Source: an uncultured Rhizobiaceae group bacterium
GTDB lineage: Bacteria > Pseudomonadota > Alphaproteobacteria > Rhizobiales > Rhizobiaceae
Direction of reading: 5' to 3'
DNA length: 63,239 nucleotides
Assembly: GCA_938010435.1 (NCBI GenBank)
Contig: CALLUS010000011.1
Coordinates: forward strand, 1 to 63,239
Numbering within the stretch: the stretch's first letter is position 1; the number at the start of each line of letters is the position of its first letter. This document shows positions 1-6,954 of this stretch, one piece after another. The translations under genes and the position numbers were made by a program. The notes under the pieces were generated by a model that saw only the letters and a list, made by a program, of their open reading frames with translations, was not told the DNA's origin and ran no database searches.

Positions 1-22
1 CTGACATAGTCCTATCTTTTGT

Positions 23-55
23 CCGGCAGGCGATGCTTCGCATCGCTGAGAGGGA
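23..55 (+). repeat. REP-like palindromic repeat, left copy
   Basis: This 33-bp element contains a tight hairpin core (GCGATGC, loop TTC, GCATCGC). An almost identical copy lies in the opposite orientation at 1937-1968, differing by one missing base. The flanking arms (CCGGCAG on one side, CTGAGAGGGA on the other) are not palindromic, so orientation can be assigned. The pair brackets the ArsR/NIPSNAP/ABM genes. I see no transposase between the copies. It may be a member of a dispersed REP-like family or the end of a small mobile cassette. Confidence 0.6.
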
Positions 56-246
56 TCGCAATCAATCTCCCAAATCAACAAGGAAATTGAATCAGTCAAT
101 CATGCCGATACCAAGGCGAGTTTTTCAACGGAATAAGCCCAGAGCGTCAATTTAGATCACATTCTTCTGCACTATTTACGACACTGGAATATCAACGTTT
201 TTGGATAGTAAAGGCTCTCACCAAATGGCAGGCTATTGCAACGGTA

Positions 247-927
247 TTAGCTTGGGAAAACCTGTGTAAGTTTCTTTTCGCCCGAGATCGAAAATTTGAC
301 AACCCGAGAACCATCGATGCGCTTTGCCCATCCCAATTCATAAAATTGCTTAAGAAAAGCAGTGCCAAGCGATCCAGCAAGATGCGTTCTGCGGGAACTC
401 CAATCAAGGCAGGATTTGCACAAAGGACGTCGACTTTTGGATATAGCAGTCAAATTAATACCAAGTTTTGTCACGAAAGTAGAACCCGAATTGGTTAGTT
501 CAACTTCGTCATCAACTTTAATTAAATAACCGCTTGCAATCATACTGTCGTAGATTTTTACACCTAAATCACCTGCCAAGTGGTTGTAACAAACACGGGC
601 CTTTCTCAGTGCCTCATCTTTCGGACCAGTTCGAGTGCGAACCAAGCCACGTTTAGCAGCCAGACCCATCATTGATTCCAAAACGCCGCCGACATCATCA
701 TCTGACAATGTGAAATAGCGATGCCGTCCTTGTTTGCGTTGCTTCAACAGCCCGGCATCTTCGAGTTTTTTGAGATGTGAGCTTGTCGTTTGTGATGTTA
801 CGCCAGCTTCAGACGCAAGCTCTGTAGCTGTTAGAGCTTTGCCACTCATTAGAGCAATGAGGATGTTGGCGCGTGCAGGATTACCAATCAGTGAGCCAAG
901 CAATGCAATGTCGGGACCTTCTTTCAT
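247..927 (-). CDS. ArsR-family winged-helix transcriptional regulator
   Basis: This 226-residue protein has an N-terminal ArsR-type winged helix (about residues 8-80). It contains the recognition-helix stretch ATELASEAGVTSQTTSSHLK followed by the wing KQRKQGRHRYF. The C-terminal 140 residues are longer than in metal-sensing ArsR proteins and hold two cysteines in a CKSC motif, so a thiol-based or ligand-based signal is possible, although no classic metal box is evident. It is divergent from the NIPSNAP and ABM genes. Two GTTCG-N8-CGAA dyads lie in the 63-bp gap, one just upstream of each start codon. I infer that it represses both itself and the neighbouring pair. The ligand is unknown. Confidence 0.9.
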   Translation of the reverse strand: MKEGPDIALLGSLIGNPARANILIALMSGKALTATELASEAGVTSQTTSSHLKKLEDAGLLKQRKQGRHRYFTLSDDDVGGVLESMMGLAAKRGLVRTRTGPKDEALRKARVCYNHLAGDLGVKIYDSMIASGYLIKVDDEVELTNSGSTFVTKLGINLTAISKSRRPLCKSCLDWSSRRTHLAGSLGTAFLKQFYELGWAKRIDGSRVVKFSISGEKKLTQVFPS

Positions 928-928
928 A

Positions 929-946
929 GTTCGACCCTAATCGAAG
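929..946. promoter_or_regulatory. ArsR operator candidate 1
   Basis: Dyad GTTCG-N8-CGAAG immediately upstream of the ArsR start codon (925-927). It matches the second dyad at 972-989 in arm sequence and spacer length. The two copies are 43 bp apart, close to four helical turns, as expected for cooperative binding by a dimeric winged-helix repressor. Binding by the adjacent ArsR protein is an inference. Confidence 0.6.
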
Positions 947-971
947 CATTGTGATGATTCAATATGTCATT

Positions 972-989
972 GTTCGGCAAAGAACGAAC
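972..989. promoter_or_regulatory. ArsR operator candidate 2
   Basis: Dyad GTTCG-N8-CGAAC, perfect in both 5-bp arms, ending two bases before the preferred NIPSNAP start codon at 991. A repressor bound here would block translation-proximal transcription of the NIPSNAP/ABM pair. It also forms a 9-bp inverted repeat (CATAGTTCG / CGAACTATG) with the start region of the arsR gene. Confidence 0.6.
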
Positions 990-990
990 T

Positions 991-1320
991 ATGATTACCA
1001 TTTTTATCAAATACCACATTGACCCAACCAAGAAGGCTCAGTTCGAGCAGTATGCCAGAAATTGGGGTGAAGCTATTCCCCGCTGTGGCGCTGACTTGAT
1101 TGGCTACTATGCCCCACATGAAGGTTCCAGCAGTCTTGCTTATGGGGTCTACAATATTGAGGATCTTGCAGCTTATGAACAATACAGGAAGCAGCTTTCA
1201 GCCGATCCATTGGGTAAGGAAAACTATGATTTCGCGCAAAGAGAGAAATTCCTGTTACGCGAAGATAGAACATTCTTGAAACTGGCTTCTGCGCCGCATA
1301 ACGGATTGGTGAAGTCATGA
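991..1320 (+). CDS. NIPSNAP-family protein
   Basis: A small protein of about 109 residues. It begins MITIFIKYHIDPTKKAQFEQ, which matches the opening beta strand and helix of bacterial NIPSNAP proteins (dimeric alpha-beta barrel fold). It later shows the typical AHLxGYYxPHEGSS-like segment (residues about 32-45) and a VYNIEDLAAYEQYR helix. An upstream in-frame ATG at 964 would add nine residues that the family lacks, and it would overlap the operator dyad, so the start at 991 is preferred. The stop overlaps the next start (ATGA), implying translational coupling. The biochemical function of bacterial NIPSNAP proteins is poorly defined. A role in handling a small reactive metabolite is plausible but unproven. 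Confidence 0.85.
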   Translation: MITIFIKYHIDPTKKAQFEQYARNWGEAIPRCGADLIGYYAPHEGSSSLAYGVYNIEDLAAYEQYRKQLSADPLGKENYDFAQREKFLLREDRTFLKLASAPHNGLVKS

Positions 1321-1667
1321 TAGCCATAATTTTCGAGGTTCACCCTGCCGAAGGGTCTAAACAGACTTACTTGGACATAGCATCGGGGATGCGCCCCATC
1401 TTGGAACGCATCGATGGCTTTATTTCAGTAGAGCGGTTTCAAAGTCTAACAGACCCAACAAAACTGCTTTCACTCTCCTTTTTCCGCGACGAAGAAGCAG
1501 TGAAAAGCTGGCGAACTTTGACTGCTCATAGAGGTGCGCAGGCAAAAGGACGTGGTGGTGTTTTTTCTGATTATCGACTGCGAGTTGCTGAGGTTCTTCG
1601 TGATTATGGATTGAATGAACGAGCAGAAGCGCCTGATGACAGTCGAAAAGTGCATAGCATGAGATAG
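1317..1667 (+). CDS. Antibiotic biosynthesis monooxygenase (ABM) domain protein
   Basis: A 116-residue protein starting in a 4-bp overlap with the NIPSNAP gene. The strand-helix order and the segments EVHPAEGSKQTYLDIA, IDGFISVERFQS and LSFFRDEEAVKSWR are characteristic of ABM/YgiN-like dimeric alpha-beta barrel proteins. These include quinol-type monooxygenases and heme-degrading enzymes. The heme-ligand asparagine pattern of IsdG is not obvious. Pairing of two barrel proteins under one ArsR regulator suggests a small oxidative or detoxification module. The last 20 residues are polar and probably disordered. Confidence 0.85.
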   Translation: MIAIIFEVHPAEGSKQTYLDIASGMRPILERIDGFISVERFQSLTDPTKLLSLSFFRDEEAVKSWRTLTAHRGAQAKGRGGVFSDYRLRVAEVLRDYGLNERAEAPDDSRKVHSMR

Positions 1668-2113
1668 GAATTGTTTGTCTGATGGAGACAAGGCTTCTTT
1701 GGTAGCCTCGTTCGTAGTGCTGCCGATCGTCGGTGTAGACCGTCCAACATCATGCGTAATGACCGCTTGGAGTATCTGAATACATGGAACATCTGCCTGT
1801 TAGCGACACGGCTGCTTTGGTAACATTGTCCTGTGTGGATGGCTCCTGCTTTGCAAGTCCTTTTTCAATGATTGATCTATTGTCAGATGCGGTCTTGTGT
1901 CCGGCCTGTTGACGCGGCACACATAGCCGCTGGCCCTCCCTCTCAGCGATGCAAGCATCGCCTGCCGGGCAGAGGATGGTTTCCACAAACCAAGTCCCAT
2001 CCTGCACAGCGAACAGCATACGTTCAGGACAAAGCACGGGGTGTCTCGGTTCTAGGGCTGACAATTTTTCCATCACTTCATTGGTCTTGCAATCTCGTGT
2101 TTCTCAGTTTGAG
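1668..2113. other. Gene-free stretch between the ABM gene and the IS110 transposase
   Basis: About 445 bp without a convincing gene. Short minus-strand reading frames here have no family features. It holds the right REP-like copy (1937-1968) and an imperfect direct repeat: a segment around GGCTTCTTTGGTAGC near 1691-1705 resembles GGCTGCTTTGGTAAC near 1811-1825. It adjoins the 3' end of an IS110-type element, so part of it is probably the non-coding end of that element. I cannot place the element boundary by eye. Confidence 0.5.
1937..1968 (-). repeat. REP-like palindromic repeat, right copy
   Basis: Inverted copy of the element at 23-55, 32 bp with a single-base gap, again containing a hairpin core (GCGATGC, loop of two bases, GCATCGC). 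It lies about 145 bp beyond the ancestral stop codon of the IS110-family transposase. Some IS110-family elements are known to insert into REP sequences, so the proximity may not be accidental. Confidence 0.6.
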
Positions 2114-2167
2114 TTAGACAGTTCTCACTCTGTAAGGTTCGTTACGGGTTAAAACAGCCCAAACCAT
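2114..2167 (-). pseudogene. Orphaned C-terminal tail of the IS110 transposase
   Basis: In-frame continuation beyond the premature TGA. It encodes MVWAVLTRNEPYRVRTV and ends in TAA at 2114-2116. The similarity to the terminal NKTARxVWAxLxxxExYR pattern of IS110 transposases shows that it once belonged to the upstream frame. Confidence 0.75.
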
Positions 2168-3133
2168 TCACGCAGTTTTGTTGGCCATGGCAACTGCTGC
2201 CACCTTACTAGGTTTGCGGGCTAAGATGTTGGCAAACCAAGGATCATATCGCTCAGGATTTTTATTGATTGATCGCATTCGGGACACCATGCCCAAAACC
2301 AGTAAGCCACGAATGTATCGGTCACCCATCTTTGAGATACGTCCCAAACGTTCCTTCCCACCACTGGATCGATTGAGAGGTGTTAGCCCCAACCAGGCGG
2401 CGAATTCGCGACCGTTGTTGAACTGTTTGCCTATTCCAACCGTCGCTATGATAGCTGATGCTGTAATGGGCCCAACGCTCGGTATTGTTTGAAGAAGAGC
2501 AACCCGGGGTTCGTGTTTAGCAATTCGCGTCATCTCGCGTGAGTAATGTGCAATCTTTCTATGTAAGAATAGGAGCTGATCACAAAGTTCCGCGATCACG
2601 TCTCCAACAATTTGAGGCAGATCAGACTGCTCGCCCTCAAGAACACGTTTTGCAAATTGAGTGGCGTGACCAACCCCTTTGGGGAAAATAATGCCGAACT
2701 CTGCCAATTGCGCACGTAACATGTTGATCGTTTGCGTCCGCTGACGAACGATGAGGCTTCGTGTTCTGTGAACTGATAGAATGGCTTTTTGGCCAGGCGT
2801 TTTTACCCCAACGAACCGCATTGTGGGGCGCGTGACTGCTTCACAGATGGCTTCTGCATCGGCAGCATCTGTTTTGCCGCGTTTAACATATGGCTTTACG
2901 TAGATAGGCGGGATCAGTTTCACATCATGGCCCAACTTAATGAGCCCACGCGCCCAGTGGTAGCTGGTTCCGCAAGCTTCCATTCCAACAAGGCAGGGTC
3001 CAAGGCGCTCAAAGAATGTCAAGACTTGTGATCTTCGTAACGCTCGGTTGAATGCAACCTCACCATGGTTGGAAATACCGTGGACTTGAAAAACGTTCTT
3101 AGCCAAATCGAGGCCGACTGTTGTAACTTGCAT
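2168..3133 (-). pseudogene. IS110-family transposase, truncated by a stop codon near its C-terminus
   Basis: The reading frame from the ATG at 3133 (strong AAAGGAG ribosome site upstream) gives 321 residues. The N-terminal RuvC-like DEDD domain is visible: VGLDLAKNVFQVHG, then GMEACG, then KTDAADAEAICEA. The C-terminal Tnp_20 part follows: TIPSVGPITASAI, then the serine-containing stretch NRSSGGKERLGR. The frame stops after MANKTA. In the same frame past the TGA at 2168-2170, translation continues MVWAVLTRNEPYRVRTV to a TAA at 2114. This is the usual IS110 C-terminal tail, so an arginine codon has probably become TGA. The ancestral protein would be 339 residues. Loss of about 18 residues may or may not abolish activity. 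A longer upstream frame to 3253 is leader sequence, not protein. Confidence 0.85.
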
Positions 3134-3134
3134 T

Positions 3135-3214
3135 GGGTGGCTCCTTTCATGAGCAGCTGATAACAACTGCATCATGGCGCATCGAGACGCCGAAGGTGCA
3201 AGAGCCATCCACCC
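3135..3214 (-). ncRNA. Structured leader of the IS110 transposase; bridge-RNA candidate
   Basis: On the transposase strand this 80-nt leader can close with an outer stem: GGGTGG(AT)GGCTC pairs with GAGCCACCC, plus strand 3202-3214 and 3135-3143. Inside are two hairpins. One, at 3153-3170, is a 7-bp stem with a TTAT loop. The other, at 3176-3191, is a GGCG/CGCC stem. The outer 3' arm runs into the AAAGGAG ribosome site, so folding could also control transposase translation. IS110-group elements are known to encode a guide (bridge) RNA in this leader position. Assigning that role here is inference. Confidence 0.45.
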
Positions 3215-3258
3215 TATCTGCATAGCTGTCATATTTGAGACCGAAGCTCTCAATTATC

Positions 3259-3322
3259 ACCTTGCCAAGTCGCACGCATCCTGACTTTATGGAGCACTTT
3301 TTGAATTAGAGTGCTTCTATTG
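3259..3322. repeat. 64-bp direct repeat, copy 1
   Basis: Matches 4514-4577 in the same orientation at 60 of 64 positions, 1255 bp apart. Copy 2 runs through the start codon region of the MFS gene (GTG at 4566). Copy 1 carries the equivalent GTG followed by a few similar codons and a stop, so it looks like a duplicated 5' end of that gene. The repeats bracket the SUKH-like gene, which suggests insertion or recombination between repeats. Confidence 0.75.
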
Positions 3323-3415
3323 AAAGGGCATGACCCCTAAACAGGTGGCCGTGGTTCACGCTCACAGTTTCGCAAGCTTTCAGCCGAATTCGTGTACAAT
3401 TTAGAACAATAACCC

Positions 3416-4444
3416 TCAACTTCCTTGTTCAATTATGGCCTTATGCCATGGAGCTAGTTTAGATTTTTTTCGAGCAAAAAGCTTTTGGTCACTTGCGAAA
3501 TCGGATGAGGAAAAATCGTCATATCCTATGGCGAATTCGTAGTGATAATCAGGCGTGATATCCACGCGGCCTGTATTATCTATTGAGAGGCTCGCGGCAG
3601 GCCATAGGCCTTCCCCCTTTTTTTCTCGAGCGTGCTTTGTACGTAAAGAAAAAAGATAGGGGCGCAGTGCTGATTGTAAAGACTTTTTTACTGAACCAAG
3701 GTCATTGACACCCTTCGTTACAATGTAGGCTATACCGAGTTTGATGATCATCGTTTCTCCAACTGCAAATACTCGAAAGCCTATCTGGTCAAACCCGAAT
3801 TCCCCTGCATCTGGAAGGAATCCGTTGGATGTTAGAATTTCAGAAATTGCACGTTTGTCTGGGTCGGCCATTGCGGCCTTTTCAAGCTCATCTATGTACT
3901 TATCAAGCCAATTCTGACACTTGCCATCGTCAAAGCCCAAATAGTTCTCCAGACCGATCTTTTTGATAATAGGAGCTGCAATAGGGTGCTCTTGTAACCA
4001 ATCGGAGAACTCGGGAATCAAACTGGGGGTTTCTTCATATTCCGCATCGTAGCGAAAGTCAGCTTCGCTGAGATCGGTTGAGAACTGTTGTTTTGTCAAA
4101 CGATCAAGAAAGCAAGAGAAGTTTGGAGCGATCATGTAAAACCCGCCTTCTGAATCTATCAAAACAAATGGTGCGTAGTGAGGGTCTATTTCGTCTTTGA
4201 GCCAAAGACCTGCTGCTCCTCCATCTCTCATATTGAAAAACAGCGCAAAGTCGGAATTGATGTCTGCTTCGGCGGGTAGAAAATCCTCGACTTTTCTTGA
4301 AAAGAGTTCGATCCCCCCGATACAACCGGCAGGTCTTTCACGATACCACGCTGCGACATCATACAAGAGCTGTGGAACTGAAATCCCTTTGGGAAAAGCC
4401 TTTGCAAGCTTCTTGTCCGATTCAACAGCTCTGTTCTTTGCCAT
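3416..4444 (-). CDS. Hypothetical protein, SUKH (SMI1/KNR4)-like
   Basis: A 342-residue cytosolic protein with no signal peptide or membrane segment. The stretch from about residue 70 to 115 (FFNMRDGGAAGLWL, then APFVLIDSEGG, then MIAPNFSCFLDRL) has the look of SUKH-superfamily proteins, where an acidic Gly-rich turn is followed by an APxVxLxSEGG strand. Many SUKH proteins are immunity factors against polymorphic toxins, but no toxin gene is next to it. The C-terminal third ends YHYEFAIGYDDFSSSDF and is unrecognised. The gene sits alone between two direct repeats beside a damaged IS110 element, in sequence that appears more AT-rich than its neighbours, all consistent with acquisition. Family assignment is tentative. 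Confidence 0.55.
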   Translation of the reverse strand: MAKNRAVESDKKLAKAFPKGISVPQLLYDVAAWYRERPAGCIGGIELFSRKVEDFLPAEADINSDFALFFNMRDGGAAGLWLKDEIDPHYAPFVLIDSEGGFYMIAPNFSCFLDRLTKQQFSTDLSEADFRYDAEYEETPSLIPEFSDWLQEHPIAAPIIKKIGLENYLGFDDGKCQNWLDKYIDELEKAAMADPDKRAISEILTSNGFLPDAGEFGFDQIGFRVFAVGETMIIKLGIAYIVTKGVNDLGSVKKSLQSALRPYLFSLRTKHAREKKGEGLWPAASLSIDNTGRVDITPDYHYEFAIGYDDFSSSDFASDQKLFARKKSKLAPWHKAIIEQGS

Positions 4445-4513
4445 GTGGAGGTTGTCTTCTGCAATGAATCATGAATTTAAATTTTACACGCAAACTGGAC
4501 CGAAATAAATGGT

Positions 4514-4577
4514 ACCTTGCCAAGTCACACGCATCCTGACTTTATGGAGCACTGTTTGAATTAGAGTGCTGCTCTTG
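4514..4577. repeat. 64-bp direct repeat, copy 2
   Basis: Second copy of the repeat at 3259-3322, overlapping the GTG start and first codons of the MFS transporter. It is presumably the original copy, since it leads into an intact gene. Confidence 0.75.
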
Positions 4578-5834
4578 CAAGACAATGCTGTTCCATCTGT
4601 TGGAGGTCGGGCCTGGTTGGTTTGGTCGCTGGCGGCTTCGGCTTTTGGTTATGCTTTTTTTCAGCGGGTGATGCCGGGGGCCATGGCGGATGATCTCATG
4701 CGGGATTTTGCCATTGGCGGAGCGTTGCTGGGCACATTGTCGGCTCTTTACTTTTATCCTTATGTTTTTTTGCAGGTGCCGCTGGGAGCGATGATCGACC
4801 AGATCGGTGCCCGCTTTTTGATGAGCGGGGCGCTTGCCTTTGCTGCAGCCGGTTCTATTCTTTTTGCTTTGTCCGACACGCTGACACTGGCCTATGCTGG
4901 GCGAATGATGATTGGCATTGGGTCTGCTGTTGGATTTCTTGGTTCTTTGGCGATTGCTGGAAAGTGGTTTCCGCCTGAACGGTTTGCCTTTCTGGCAGGG
5001 TTAGCCATGTTTTTTGCCATGATCAGCGGCATGGTGGGGCAAGCGCCGTTGGCCTTGTTTGTTTCTGAATATGGTTGGCGCACAAGCGTCTTGGCTACCG
5101 GCGTGTTTGGTGCAGTCCTGTCCTTATTGATTTTCTTGATTGTGCGCGATTCTCCCGTGGCCAATATTGGCGCGCGGAAGCGATTGAGTTGGAAAAATGT
5201 AGGCGAGGGGCTTTGGGTAGCTGCGCGTTTGTGGCGGGTTTGGCGTATTGCGCTGGTGGCTTTGGCGATGTCAGGCCCCATGCTGACCATCGCGGGCCTG
5301 TGGGGCACGCCTTATCTTTCATCGGCCTACAGTCTCAGCAAACCGGAAGCTGCATTTTATGTGTCGTTGCAATTGTTGGGTTGGGCCTTTGGCGCGCCGT
5401 TTTGGGGCTGGCTTGCCGACTATACGGGTAAGTTGAAACAATTGCTGGTTTGGCCCGCTCTCTGTTTGACCTTGCTGTTGGCTATGATCTGCTTCGTCTC
5501 GAACCTGCCGCTCTGGCTCACGGTTGTTTGTTTCATTGGAACCGGATTTTTTGGATCTTGCATGCCGATCACATTCGCTTTGGGAAAAAAGGTGACGCCG
5601 GAACATATCAGCGGCTCGGTCACGGGGATTATCAACTCAGCAACAGTTTTGTCTGGCGCGATTCTTCAACCTGCTGTTGGCTTTGTTTTGGATCTGCTTT
5701 GGGATGGCACCGTAGAAGCCGGATCGCGGGTGTATAGTTCAGAAGACTATCAGACAGGGTTTATTCTCATATTCCTTATGGCGTTGGGCGGTTTCGTTCT
5801 AACGCTGTTTTTGCGGGAAACTTCGCTAAAATAG
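4566..5834 (+). CDS. MFS transporter
   Basis: A 422-residue inner-membrane permease with about 12 hydrophobic segments and a central hydrophilic loop near residues 195-220. The loop between helices 2 and 3 has GAMIDQIGARF, the family A motif (G-x3-D-x2-G-x-R). The opening FFQRVMPGAMADDLMRDF resembles the anion/sugar-acid branch of the major facilitator superfamily. The substrate is unknown. The GTG at 4566 is the first start after an in-frame stop, and no good ribosome site precedes it, so the exact start is uncertain. The start lies inside the direct repeat described above. A clear terminator follows at 5904-5927. Confidence 0.85.
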   Translation: MLLLQDNAVPSVGGRAWLVWSLAASAFGYAFFQRVMPGAMADDLMRDFAIGGALLGTLSALYFYPYVFLQVPLGAMIDQIGARFLMSGALAFAAAGSILFALSDTLTLAYAGRMMIGIGSAVGFLGSLAIAGKWFPPERFAFLAGLAMFFAMISGMVGQAPLALFVSEYGWRTSVLATGVFGAVLSLLIFLIVRDSPVANIGARKRLSWKNVGEGLWVAARLWRVWRIALVALAMSGPMLTIAGLWGTPYLSSAYSLSKPEAAFYVSLQLLGWAFGAPFWGWLADYTGKLKQLLVWPALCLTLLLAMICFVSNLPLWLTVVCFIGTGFFGSCMPITFALGKKVTPEHISGSVTGIINSATVLSGAILQPAVGFVLDLLWDGTVEAGSRVYSSEDYQTGFILIFLMALGGFVLTLFLRETSLK

Positions 5835-5903
5835 TGGCTTGATTGGGCTGTGTGACTTGACAAAACCCTGCATTGGGCAATATCAAGCACTCAAGAATTT
5901 GGT

Positions 5904-5927
5904 GCACCCTCTGACGGGTGCTTTTTT
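5904..5927 (+). terminator. Rho-independent terminator after the MFS gene
   Basis: Perfect hairpin GCACCC-TCTGAC-GGGTGC followed directly by six T residues. Confidence 0.85.
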
Positions 5928-5968
5928 GTGCAGGCCATTCGGGCCGCACCCACAGAATGGTTGATCTG

Positions 5969-6094
5969 ATGAAAGTCAAAAACTCACTTAAGTCCCTGAA
6001 GGGCCGTCACCGTGCTAACCGTCTGGTTCGCCGTAAAGGTCGCGTTTATATCATCAATAAAGTGAACCCACGCTTCAAAGCGCGTCAGGGCTAA
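5969..6094 (+). CDS. rpmJ: Type B ribosomal protein L36
   Basis: A 41-residue basic protein starting [20 protein letters not shown] and ending NPRFKARQG, a near-perfect match to alphaproteobacterial bL36 of the zinc-free type. All four zinc-ligand positions of the classic CxxC form are absent, as in YkgO-like proteins. It stands alone between two terminators, which is usual for this gene in Alphaproteobacteria. Confidence 0.97.
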   Translation: MKVKNSLKSLKGRHRANRLVRRKGRVYIINKVNPRFKARQG

Positions 6095-6120
6095 TCTGCT
6101 TTACGAAATTTGTTTTAAGA

Positions 6121-6162
6121 CCGGGAGTGCGGCGTTTCGACGGTGTGCTCACGGTTTTTTGC
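6121..6162 (+). terminator. Probable terminator after L36
   Basis: An imperfect but long stem (CCGGGAGTGCGGCG with CGGTGTGCTCACGG, including wobble pairs) followed by a run of six T residues, located just after the L36 stop codon. Confidence 0.5.
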
Positions 6163-6198
6163 GTTTGACGTTTTGTGTTGTGCGGTTATCTTGGTTTC

Positions 6199-6885
6199 AT
6201 GAAAGCCTCTAAAAGCCTCTTAATCGTATCTCTGACCCTTCTACTGCCTTTGAACAGCGCTTATGGCCAAGCTCAAACCGACAACGACTTGCCTTCGACC
6301 ACCACTCCACCGGTTGTGGATCAAGAACAAGCGGACAAGAATGCGGCTGCAAAGGCAGCTGCTGCGGCGAAGGCGGCAAAGAAGGCCCCGCCAGCTTTTG
6401 AATTGGCTAAAGGTCTTGATGGTTTGTTTGGTCAGTTAAGCAAAACACGTAATTCACGGCGTGCAAAACGGATCTCCGGTCGAATTTGGGAACTTTGGCG
6501 AGCATCTGACAGTAAATCGGTTGATCTTTTAACAGGGTGGGCTAGCACTGCCATGGGCGGTAAACGCTATACACAAGCGCTCGATTTGCTGGATCAAGTG
6601 GTGTATCTGCGGCCCGATTTCGCTGAAGGCTATAACCAGCGGGCGACGTTGCATTTTATGATGCAAAACTATGCCAAGTCGATTGCAGATATAGAGCGCA
6701 CATTGGCATTGGAACCAAGACACTATGGTGCGTTGGCTGGGCTGGCTTCGATTTTTGAACGTTTGAACCAGAAAGAGCGTGCTCTCAATACTTGGTATCG
6801 GACATTGGCCGTTTATCCTGCTATGAAAAACGCTCAAAATGCTGTTATTCGCCTTGAAGAAGAACTTGCGGGCAGCGGTATTTAG
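6199..6885 (+). CDS. Periplasmic TPR-repeat protein
   Basis: About 228 residues from the ATG at 6199. An upstream ATG at 6175 would place eight residues before an otherwise ideal signal peptide. The signal peptide (MKASKSLLIVSLTLLLPLNS, cleavage near AYG-QAQ) is followed by an Ala/Lys-rich linker (residues about 45-65). Tetratricopeptide-like repeats cover residues 100-220: ALDLLDQVVYLRPDFAEGYN, then YAKSIADIERTLALEPRHYG, then ALNTWYRTLAVYP. Such proteins act as scaffolds for protein interactions in the periplasm. It shares no operon with its neighbours, and its partner is unknown. Confidence 0.85.
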   Translation: MKASKSLLIVSLTLLLPLNSAYGQAQTDNDLPSTTTPPVVDQEQADKNAAAKAAAAAKAAKKAPPAFELAKGLDGLFGQLSKTRNSRRAKRISGRIWELWRASDSKSVDLLTGWASTAMGGKRYTQALDLLDQVVYLRPDFAEGYNQRATLHFMMQNYAKSIADIERTLALEPRHYGALAGLASIFERLNQKERALNTWYRTLAVYPAMKNAQNAVIRLEEELAGSGI

Positions 6886-6954
6886 TTTTTGAAACGTCAG
6901 CGGCGTTCATTGCGTATTTCCTATAATTAAGTTTGGTATGTCCGAGGGGTTTCG

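Noticed and set aside
1750-2076. Minus-strand open frames in the gap before the IS110 element
   Set aside because: They lack ribosome sites and family features and overlap the REP-like repeat, and their translations look random.
3134-3253. Upstream extension of the IS110 transposase by 40 residues
   Set aside because: The strong ribosome site lies just before the ATG at 3133, the family starts there, and the region is better explained as structured leader.
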